A DNA stretch of 64,000 bases from Neurospora tetrasperma FGSC 2508. Taxonomy: Eukaryota; Ascomycota; Sordariomycetes; Sordariales; Sordariaceae. Of this stretch, positions 37,684 through 47,059 are shown one piece after another. Position 1 is the first letter of the stretch; each line of letters opens with the position of its first letter. Under the pieces are notes generated by a model, which saw only the letters and a list, made by a program, of their open reading frames with translations, had not been told where the DNA came from and ran no database searches. Location of the stretch: NCBI RefSeq assembly GCF_000213175.1, contig NW_009799179.1:4052858-4116857 (forward strand), written 5' to 3'. The position numbers and the translations under genes are program-made.

Positions 37684-39101
37684 CTAGTCCGATGCATCGT
37701 CACCTCCGTCCTCTTCCTCATCTTCCTCATCCTCCTCCTCCTCCTCCTCATCCTCCTCCTCCTCCTCATCATCATCATTACTGTCGCCATGACCACCGCT
37801 GCCTCCACCACTTTCACTTGCCGATTCTAGCTGCTGGTTGTCATTGTCAATCGGCACATATAGCAAAGATGAGCCGTGCGTCGGCGCCACCATGAAGCTG
37901 CTGTGGGTGTGATTTGTGGGATCTGGCTGGGGCTGTTGAGACGCATATTGTTGAAGAAATGCCGGATGTATTGGTGCTGATGTCGACATAGCCCGGGAAC
38001 TGGCAAGGTTGGAGCCCGTTTGATGATCTTCCCGATGCGGAGGCGATGTTGAGTCTCCTGATCTTGATTCCGGTGCAGATCTATAGGTTGAGAGCTTTCT
38101 GACCTTGCCGGCTCCCGAGGGTTCTGTCTGAGTTGTCGGTTCTTTCCCTTCGTTCATTTCTGCGTCATCTACCTCAAAAGGCCGCTTTTTATGCTCAACA
38201 TGGGGCTGAGGATCGAGGTCCTGGCCCATGGTTTGTTCCTGTTGCTGCTGCCATGCCACAAAGGCAGGATGAATAAGAGGTGCGGGAGTTGATTTGAGGT
38301 CCTCTACCACCGCTGAAGATATTTTGACGGCTTCCGATGCACGCGTCAAAGCATTTGATGCAAAGTTCATCAACTCATTCAGCTGTACGATTGAAGGCGA
38401 GCGGCCGCTACTCTGTGCATCCTCCACCCAGCCGCGGATGTAACCAAAGGACCGTTCCGCGGCCTTAAGCTCGGCAGCGAAATACGCTTGCTGGGACCAC
38501 TGCTCCAGCTCTGGACACCTTGCCACTACACTTTCCGGGAAAGGTGTGGCCTGGCTGGTGTTGCTAGTCGAAGGTTGTGACTGTGTCGGACAGTTTAGTT
38601 CTTCGCTGCTATGCCCGGATACAAAATCAGTCAAAATGGTTTAGCACTTACCGGCTCCTCTTTCTTTGCCTTTGGAGGCCTCGGTTTCCTTTCCTTAGGA
38701 ACAAGGGCGGGCTTGCCGTTCCCCGAATCCTCAATCCCGGCCATCTGCTTCGCCTCAGGCGGTACTCCCGGCTCTCTGACGACGATATGGTCATGAGCAT
38801 CGTCCTCGGCCGCGTTCCAAAAGCCATCCAAAGGCCAAGAATCCGCCAGCTTGCGGTTGGCCATGTACCATCTTCTTATCCGCTCCTGCATGGTTTTCGG
38901 GACCTGATAGAGGCGAGGGTAGACTGAAACGAAGCCAGCCATCTCTCGCTGGGTTAGATCCACATCCTCTGGGTCGATCCTCTTACTGAACTTTCTCGTG
39001 ACGGTAAGCGCAGGATACTGCTCTGAAGGCGGCATGAATGGGAAATAAACAAATCCTTGGTGATGGATTCTATCCGCCTCTGCACGACTCTGGCGCGTCA
39101 T
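37684..39101 (-). CDS. Uncharacterised protein with a long acidic C-terminal tail
   Basis: Two exons, 39,101-38,652 and 38,580-37,684, separated by a 71-nt intron (donor GTAAGT, acceptor CAG, branch-like ACTAAAC). The total is 448 residues. The first 110 residues look folded (YFPFMPPSEQYPAL, SVYPRLYQVPKTM, RIRRWYMANRKLADSWPLD). A basic, proline/lysine-rich stretch (PKERKPRPPKAKKEEP), a likely nuclear localisation signal, follows at about 135-150. The middle has a helical, alanine-rich segment (about residues 190-260), then low-complexity Ser/Gln/Pro sequence. The last 40 residues are almost all Asp/Glu, encoded by a GAG/GAT microsatellite at about 37,700-37,790. I do not recognise the family. 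A basic region plus an acidic tail suggests a nuclear, chromatin- or histone-binding protein, which is inference only. Confidence 0.7.
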
Positions 39102-40479
39102 GGTGAGTGACTGTTAATGCTCGTGGCAGTGAAGGTACTCTTGCTGAGGGGTCGCGGATTGTCAGATAATGTTGAGGAACGAGGTGGCAACGACTTAATA
39201 CGGTAAGTACGCGATTTGCTCTCAGCCAGTCACGTCCAATTTGGTTTGGTGAACTTGAAAGCAGTCGAGGCGCGTTGGAGGTGGTTGAGTGACGCGCCAA
39301 AAGAAGGACGCGATCCTTGGGTTGTTTTAGTTTTTTTTTTTTTTTTTCTGGTAAGGAAAAAAGTTAAACCGCGACCGAGGCACAAGAGATGTCTGGCAGC
39401 GATTTCCAGATTTGCCTCTCTTGCTAATGGGAGGAGCAAGATGTTGTCTCTCCTAGACTTTGTCGCCTCTATCAATTTCAAATCGGTCGTGTCACGGGCG
39501 CCTGTTTGGATGGCCGAGCCTTGGTGCACCACGGTCCAGGTCCGATGGCCTATTCGAATGGGACGAAACAAACCCCAAGGTGAAGACTATTTAGCCAGCG
39601 CAATCTGCGGGCAAAAAGGATAGGATCAGTCTAGAGATGATATTCCTCTTGTCTGATGATGAGCTGGACCGAAGTCGAGACTGCCGGCGGGAAGAGTTAC
39701 ATGGCGGTCTGGAAGACTTGACGTCCTGGGTGGCGAACCGACGATAACTATGGGCAGGCAAGGTGTGACGCCCTAAGTCAATCCATCCTCACTTCGGCTT
39801 AAGCAGATCGTGAAATGGAATTGCTAACATCGTACAAGTCGGTTGACATCGGTGTGCGAGAGTCCTTGGATCGTCGACGGTTAAGTGCACTCGATCATCG
39901 CCCTGTTTGTTCGTTAACGCGGTGAGCCCTGTTGACTGGAATGAAAGAGCCTCTACCCTTCGTACGCGCACCATTCAGCGAGCTATCAATTCCAAAGCCC
40001 AGAGAATATCAACAGGCAAGAGGAGCTTTTTGCTTGTCGCTGTTCTCATGATGCGGGTTTGAGCGAGTTCGACGCATGTGATGTCGGGGGAAAACTCCAG
40101 GTGGCCCGTGGGCACGGCATTCATACCTCATGAGCCCCGGAGGCTAAAATTCCCGAACCTGAACGCCAACTAGCAGGTATCTCAACCTCAACCATTTGAT
40201 TTTCATTCGCAAAAGTCTGTTTCTGTACAAGATGATATCACGTGTCCCTGGATCTCACATCTTGGCCTTGGTGTGATGTTTTCATTCTGTTTTCATCGAG
40301 TGTCTACACAGACCAACAGCCTGCAGCACTTCAACCACGGTTAGCTGTTCCATGATTGGCCAACTGCCCTTTGAAAAGGTACACTGCACTGGAACCTCAT
40401 AATTCATCATCATTCGTCACCCTTTCCCCTGGGCCAGAAAAGTATTTCTATCCGGACCCCCTCCCACATCCGAGGTCAT
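39102..40479. other. Intergenic, promoter side of the acidic-tail gene
   Basis: No gene found. Contains a T17 run at 39,331-39,347 and normal base composition up to the inverted repeat at 40,480. Confidence 0.55.
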
Positions 40480-40556
40480 GGTTACATTCCCACACTCAAT
40501 CGCCTGTGCAGTCTTGGCGGGGTGTGTGCGTGCACACACACACACACACACCGCAT
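40480..40556 (+). repeat. Left 77-bp inverted repeat with CA/TG microsatellite
   Basis: Begins GGTTACATTCCCACACTC, continues through CGCCTGTGCAGTCTTGGCGG and ends in GTGTGTGCGTG(CA)n CCGCA. It matches the reverse complement of 44,751-44,827 over 77 positions with three internal differences, all transitions, plus the last base. The microsatellite has the same length in both. It is rich in CpA, the preferred RIP target, yet not degraded. Confidence 0.9.
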
Positions 40557-40959
40557 TTGACAAATCTAGCCATTTGACATCGCTTTACACGACTCAACTC
40601 AATCGTTTAATATTGAAATTTAGCCAAAACTAGTATAAAAAATTGATATTTTAATACTCTACATCGTACAATTATTTATTTTAATATTTATATTATCTTT
40701 TAAACTGTTATCGATATAGTACACTACTCTAATACTTACTAGAAAGTATTAATAATAATAATACTAGTAAATAACGAATATCCTAATAACGTCGTTAAGA
40801 CTATTAGTATAAGCGTAAAAAGTATATAGAAATATAAGTATATTCTATCGGATATTAGTAAGGTATTTCTACTATTACGAATTTTTCAAAATACTAGAAA
40901 GCTTCTTATATAGGCGTTTAAGGTATAACGTATATTATATTACTCCCTATACTTTATTA

Positions 40960-41830
40960 ATTATAATTAATATTATAAAGGAAATTATAAACTTCTTTAT
41001 ATTAAAACCCAATTTATACTTCGACGAAATCTATACCTTTTTAGTTAATTAGTATAATATATATATTTCGACCGAGATTGTATAGTAGTACCTTCAATAG
41101 GAGAAGTGGAAGAAGAAGCGACTCTATATAAAGGTATTATAATAACCCTTTATATTAGTAGCTAAATAAATATTAAAAATCTTTTTATTTACTATAAAAA
41201 TATTTATATTCTATAACGAATCTAATATAAATCGAAGGGATAACGTTCGTTATACTAGTTAAATACCCTATAGCGTTATTACGATAGTATTAAATAAGTT
41301 TATTTATAGTATATAATATTACCTCCTTCTAACTATTATAATAAATAGACTATTCAATATACTAGTATTTAAAAGTATAACGGACTTAGCCGGGGTCTGG
41401 GATTAAATAGTAAAATGCTTATTCCCTAAAATAAATCTATTTCCCGGTTGTAATAGTATTTTAGTAATATATAATATTAATTAATACTTTTATACTAAAC
41501 TCCAGTACGCGTATAATTAGAAGGAGGTTTTATTATAATATTTATTACTATACTCTCCTAAATTCAATCCTATTAAAATATACTTTAGTAATTTCAAGCG
41601 GTAGTTTAAAAGGGTATATTATAATAAGGTTAGTAATAAAATATTAGATAACGACTTTACTACGTTTCTTAAACGATTAGTATAGGACGTAGGGTATAGA
41701 ATATAGTAGATTTATAATTATTTTAAGAATATAAAGCTGGTAATAAATCGATTTAATAATATTAATAAAGAGTATAGGGAGTTATATACTAATAAACTAG
41801 TTAAATATAGAAAAATAGGTACTATATTTA
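40960..41830 (+). pseudogene. Tc1/mariner-type DDE transposase, degenerate
   Basis: In one plus-strand frame the conserved blocks of a fungal Tc1/mariner (DDE_3-type) transposase can be followed. An N-terminal helix-turn-helix part reads like E-I-x-x-F-x-x-x-P-x-x-Y-x-D-E (about 40,980-41,090). The first catalytic block is seen as NES at 41,215-41,223, where family members have DES. The second is V-I-Y-N-I-N at 41,464-41,481, where D-N is expected. The SPKFNPI block is at 41,554-41,574, followed by Lys where the catalytic Glu is expected. Spacing is 86 residues between the first two and 34 between the last two, fitting DD34E. All three catalytic acids are lost by G-to-A type change and in-frame stops are frequent, so it is inactive. 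Both features agree with RIP. Confidence 0.75.
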
Positions 41831-41879
41831 GGCGGCGGTAGAGAATATAGAAGGGAGAGATAGATTTTTATATATTAAA

Positions 41880-44640
41880 TTGAATTGTATATTAGAAATG
41901 TTAGAAATATTAGGAATACTAGAAGTATTAAAAGTGCCAAAAATCGTATTTATTTATATAATAATACCAAAATGCTAGAAACCCCCCTCTTTCGCTATAA
42001 ATCGACTCGTAATATCGTTATCCCTCGTTAGGACCGCTAATAATAGTACTGCCCGCTATAGAAGCGAGAATTTTAATAACGCTATATTCGAATATAGTAT
42101 TAAACCGGGGGTTTAAAATATATATTAATTAATTAAATTATAGTAATAGGGGTTAGAAGGTATACTTACTATAATTTAATTATATTACTAGTACTACGTA
42201 CTTAATTTTAAGGAAGTTTTTAATACCGTCCCTAAATACCGTATAAAGGTCGTAGTTAAACCCTAACCTCGTAAATTACTCTACCAGTTATTCTTTGAGT
42301 ATAAGTATATTAGGCAGTGCCTTTTTATTTTAGAATCTATTCCTTAAAGCGATTAGAACTCTATATACTAATACTACTTTAATTAACGTTCTAATATAAT
42401 AACGCTTATAGAACGCTTTAAAGAATTCGGTAATAATCTTTTTAGCTGGCTGATTAAGTAGGGCGGAGGGTAGCAGTAATAAATAAAAATTAAGAATTGA
42501 AGGTACGGGCGGATATAGTATAAATAATTCTCTAGCTTCTATTAGGGATTCTCTAATTTCTTTACCTTCGTTCTCCTTGTCCGTTACTAACGGTAGTACG
42601 ATTAATAATAGTATAGGTAATTAAATAAAGACTATAATCGCTATAAAAATAAGAGGAGGATTAGTATTAGTATACTTAATAATAAAAGTCTTACGGTCGG
42701 TCGGGTGCCTATAGAATACGGTAGTAAAATAATTTAAAGGTATATATAAATTGATAGTTACCGTTTTGCCTAGTAGGAGGAGAGTGCCTACTATATTATA
42801 ATTATAATTGCTTATAATTATTAAATTAATTATAGAGCCGCCAGCGGTATAAGGAAGAAGTAACTAGACTTAAGGAAATTAAAAGTAAGGAGGGAAATAT
42901 TAGTAGGGTAATAGGTATAGTAAATATAGGAGAGGAGGGTATAGTTAATATAGACTTCTAAAATTATCCCTCCTTGATATAGTTTATAATAGACTATTTA
43001 TAGTCTCTATATTAGTACTACTATTATTACTATTAATATTATTAATAATATTAATATTAATTGGTAGACTATTACCTCCTCCCTTATATTTACTACCGTT
43101 ACTAGTATTAGAGACGGTTACTACCTTATTACCTAATATCTCTTATAATAAATTATTAGGTAGGTTAGCTACTATAGCCTTCCCCAACGAGATTGCGTAT
43201 GCCTACTTACTTATATTTTTAATATTAAGGTTATAATAGGTTATATTCCTATTAATAATATAGTATATCTAATATTTAATAGCCTTATTATAATTCTTAT
43301 ACTTATAACCAAAATCGTACGCTTATATTTATATTAGTTCCTAATATATAGTACTGTATAGTTTTACCCCTATACGCTCCTCTCGCTACCGGTCCTCCTT
43401 TAAATTCTTTTTAACTTTTACTAGTATAATATTTATTATAACGCGCTTAGACTTCTTAGTACCGGCTAGAGTTTATAACCTTCGTAATGATAGTGTATCG
43501 GTTACTTATAGGGTAATAAAGAGATTAATTAAATTACGAGATAGGGTAGGAGTAGAGGGTATATTACTATAGGAGGATAGAGTAGTAGGGATTTTATTAG
43601 CGGGCGGGTTGGTTAATTAAAATTTAAATAATATAGTAAAATAGTAATTCTAACTAATATAGTAGAGGTATAATTTTATAATAGTTTTATATTTAAAATT
43701 ACTATACCTATTAAAAAACTCCTTCCTAGGGATAATTTTATAATAGATAATAACCTGGGTATGGTAGTTATTATAGGTAGCGGCGGTATAGGTAATATTG
43801 TACAAAGAAACTAATTATTTTATCTTTACAACTATATTATTATTAATAATATTTTATATATAATTTTATTATAAATATTTAATTTCCTTAAGTAGTATTG
43901 TCCTAAATTATTATTTATAAAGTTCGCTATTATTTTATTCAATTTTAACCTCTCTGAATAAATTATAGTCTTCGATAGGGGGTAGTTTATTATAATTAGT
44001 AGTAATATATAAACCGATTATATTAAATTAAATTTATATTGATTTAGGGTATTTAGGACGTAGCAATAGTATTAGAATAGCCGGCTTATAGATAGTGCGG
44101 GACTAGGCTAGTAGCGCCGAAATAATTAATTTAATTAGGGAGGCTACTTTGCCGTTATTATTACCCAATAGATAAAATAAAGTATTAAAAGCCCGCTTCT
44201 TAGGGGTAAGGCGGATGGAGAATTATTATTTAACTTTAATATTATTATTAGAATCCTCTTTGCTACTAGAAATTTTAATAAGTATTGTAGGTTTAGGAGG
44301 GGACAACGGCAGTTCTAATTCTAATTCTAATTCTAATTTTAGCGCCGAGTCTCTAACGAGAACCTTCCCCTTCTTAATAGTAGTCTTCTTAAAAGTAATT
44401 TTAATAAGAGTAGCCTTCTTTTTAAACAGACTAATTTTAAGGATAATTTTAATAAATTACTCAGCTTTATAACTCTTCTTTCTAGGGTAGGAGGAGGCGT
44501 ATTATAGAATTATTAAGTTAGGATCTTCCTTATTTTAATCTTTATTAAAGTAAATTGCTAATGCGCTACTTTGAATACGGGAACGCTTTACACTAGCGGA
44601 TTTTAAATTAAGAATCGTTTTAGGAGGTATTATTGTAATA
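41880..44640. other. RIP-degraded cargo of the DNA transposon block
   Basis: 2.7 kb of AT-rich sequence. Open stretches are better on the minus strand between about 42,900 and 43,800 (Lys/Asn/Ile-rich after RIP). A plus-strand frame at 44,215-44,472 contains a short TCTAAT repeat (about 44,315-44,340) coding Asn-Ser. No domain recognised. It may be a second gene of the element or another repeat inserted beside the transposase. Confidence 0.45.
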
Positions 44641-44750
44641 AATTTGATTAATTACTAGTATTTTGATTACTTTGCACATTGAAATAGCTTCAAAATAATT
44701 TAGAAATTATTGTTAAATAATGAATTTTAACGAAGTTGTATAATACAGAA

Positions 44751-44827
44751 GTGCGGTGTGTGTGTGTGTGTGTGCACGCACACACCCCGCCAAGACTGCA
44801 CAGGCGATTGAGTGTAGGAATACAACC
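44751..44827 (-). repeat. Right 77-bp inverted repeat with CA/TG microsatellite
   Basis: Reverse-complement partner of 40,480-40,556. The inner edge GCGGTGTG(TG)n continues to GCACGCACACACCCCGCC, then the unique part, ending GAATACAACC. The sequence outside this repeat (TCTGGGGTTGC) does not continue the match, so the repeat has a defined outer edge. Confidence 0.9.
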
Positions 44828-45574
44828 TCTGGGGTTGCATTGGCTGCCGCCAGGACTTCATCTACGTTGAGCGGCGTCGCTCACACTTCATTTGGCATGC
44901 CTTCTTGTTGATGTAACCATCGTTTTGAGATGAAAGGTCGGCAGAGTTCTGTAAAGATGGGAATTTGTTCACCTCCTCGTTGTCGGGAGCCCAAGTGGTC
45001 ATCCCACGGCCGTCGCACCGGTGCTCATCAGGGCTCCAAAAACAGGAGGATGGTGTCGACACTGTGACTTTCTCTCCAGTATCTCGCTTGACATGCATGT
45101 TCATCAACGATACGGTTCCCGTAAGCATCATCAACCTTCACCAGCGTATATCGCAGTCCCGAGATCTGTCCTTGTGCGTAACTTTACACTCGCCAACGCA
45201 CGGAAATTCAGACACGTGGTGACTTGTGTTGGTACGTTGTATTTGACAAGCCTCGAAACATAGATGGACACGATTCTCTTCCTGCAGGTCCTTTGCAATT
45301 CCCAGTCGATTCTGCAAGCCACATGCTGACGGAGCCCCGTCCTAGCTCGCTTGAACCGTTCAACGAATGGGAGATTACCTGCTGTTACTCCATTACAAGT
45401 GCGAAGTTTTCGGCAAATCGGATTCAAAACGCTGAACGGAGACCAGAGCGGTAGATCGGGAGAGCTGTGAAATTTTGCGTTGACTTGGGCCTATATAACC
45501 CCTTCGTCCTCTCCGGGCTCTTGGACCACGAAGTCCCACACCAACTGGCTTTATTCTCTTCAACAAAACCCTCC
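44828..45574. other. Upstream region of the tyrosinase gene
   Basis: About 750 bp of normal composition between the transposon block and the tyrosinase start. Short frames on both strands overlap and have no recognisable domain. Contains the TATA box below. Confidence 0.5.
45492..45498 (+). promoter_or_regulatory. TATA box of the tyrosinase gene
   Basis: TATATAA within GGGCCTATATAACCCC, 77-83 bases before the ATG at 45,575. The position and clean sequence fit a TATA-directed, inducible promoter. The transcription start itself cannot be seen. Confidence 0.6.
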
Positions 45575-47059
45575 ATGCCGTCGATGGCTCGATCACTTCT
45601 GTTTTTGGTGCTTGCCGCATCATCACTCGTTGGTGCGACTGGAAAAGATGCTGTCCACGAGCTGCAGCAGACAGGTAAAGCTAACCTTGAGCTCCGGCTT
45701 GCCAAGTCCTCAACATGCACCAAAGAAAACCTTGAGATTCGACGTGAATGGTAAGAGCAGCCTCGAAGGCAGAAAAAAATAGTGACAATGAAGCTGACCC
45801 TTATCACACAAAACAGGGGCGACATCTCAAAGGCTGAGCGTAGAGAGTACATCGCCGCTATGCTGTGTTTGATGTCTAAGCCTTCTCAACTGGACCAGAC
45901 GGAGTATCCTGGAGCCAAAACACGCTATGATGACTTTGTGGCTGTTCATATGAACCAGACATTGACCATTCATGGGACTGTTAGTATTGGACTCTATGCC
46001 TCTGATAATCCCAAATAAACTAACTGTTCTTTAGGGAAGCTTCCTTGCATGGCATCGCTATTTCACCTGGTCCTTCGAAAGAGTTCTCCGGGAAGAGTGT
46101 GGTTACACTGGATCACAGCCGGTATGATTCATATCAAATCTACGACTACTGTCCATAGCCGCATTTTCGATGCTAACGTACTGTGACAGTACTGGAACTG
46201 GGGCAAATGGGCATCCGATCCGGTGAACTCTCCTCTCTTCGACGGCAGCGACACTAGCTTGAGCGGCAACGGTCTCAAGGTCGATCATGAAGATACCGAC
46301 TACTACCCAGCTGGACCAGGCGGAGGGTGTATTTACTCTGGTCCATTCGTCAAGTAAGCATCTTTGTACCACTTAACCCGTTGCTCGGTGGCGCAAAACC
46401 TCAAGTCTCCAACTTGACTGGCGAGTGTCCCCCCCTTCTGCGCCCTCCCTTGCTAACCTAGCGATCAACTCAGTATGACCGCCCGCCTAGGCCCTCTCTC
46501 CCCAATACTCAAACCTGCTCCCGTTGCCAACCCCCTTCCTAACGGCATGGGCGACAACCCGCGCTGTGTTCGCCGCGACATCACCAACTATCTTTCCTCG
46601 CGTTATACCCGCACCGAAGACATGGTGAGCCTGATCACCGATTCCTCCGACATCCTCGCCTTTCAAGACCGCATGCAGGCTGTGACAGCGCGGCCCTGGG
46701 AAGTCGAGGGCACTTACAACCCAGCCGAACACAACGGGATGCCGCTCATGGGCATCCATGCTAGCGGACATCACACCATTGGCGGCGACCCAGGAGGCGA
46801 TTTTTACACCAGCCCTAATGATCCGGCGTTTTTTAATCACCATGCGGGCATTGATCGAACTTGGGCTATCTGGCAGTGGCTGGACTTGGAGAACCGGACT
46901 GAGCAGATTGCTGGTGGCACGGCTATGTTTGATCCAGTGAACAGTCCAAGGCAGACGTTGGATGATATCGTGGATCTGGGAGTGGTTGGAGATCAGGTTT
47001 GGAGGATTAGGGACTTGGTCAGTACCGTTGATGGGCCGTTTTGTTATACTTATGAGTAG
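45575..47059 (+). CDS. Secreted short-type tyrosinase / o-diphenol oxidase
   Basis: Five exons: 45,575-45,750, 45,817-45,979, 46,035-46,121, 46,190-46,353 and 46,474-47,059, totalling 1,176 nt and 391 residues. Introns have GTAAGA, GTTAGT, GTATGA and GTAAGC donors. Residues 1-22 (MPSMARSLLFLVLAASSLVG) are a signal peptide; a second ATG three codons on is also possible. Type-3 copper site: CuA histidines at 103, 111 and 120 (HMNQTLTIHG, AWHRYFTW), CuB at 292 and 296 (GIHASGHH) and the HH at 319-320 in DPAFFNHHAGIDRTW. It ends shortly after CYTYE, with no large C-terminal inhibitory domain, so it resembles the short secreted fungal tyrosinases (catechol oxidase-like) rather than intracellular melanin tyrosinases. 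It should oxidise o-diphenols, and possibly monophenols, to quinones outside the cell. Intact, although only about 750 bp from a RIP-degraded block. Confidence 0.92.

Larger units (their letters stand above)
40480..44827. mobile_element. RIP-degraded DNA transposon, Tc1/mariner type, 4.3 kb, with inverted termini
   Basis: A block of AT-rich, RIP-mutated DNA (about 40,600-44,640) set in normal genic DNA. It is bounded by 77-bp inverted repeats at 40,480-40,556 and 44,751-44,827. The left third encodes a degenerate DDE transposase of Tc1/mariner type. The other 2.8 kb is unclassified, so the unit is larger than a typical 1.3-2 kb Tc1/mariner element and carries a second coding block or a nested insertion. 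No clear TA target duplication is visible at the outer edges, so the exact ends, and whether the inverted repeats belong to the transposon, are uncertain. Confidence 0.6.

Noticed and set aside
45131-45852. Several open frames on both strands around the tyrosinase start
   Set aside because: They overlap the tyrosinase promoter and first exons and have no recognisable domain.
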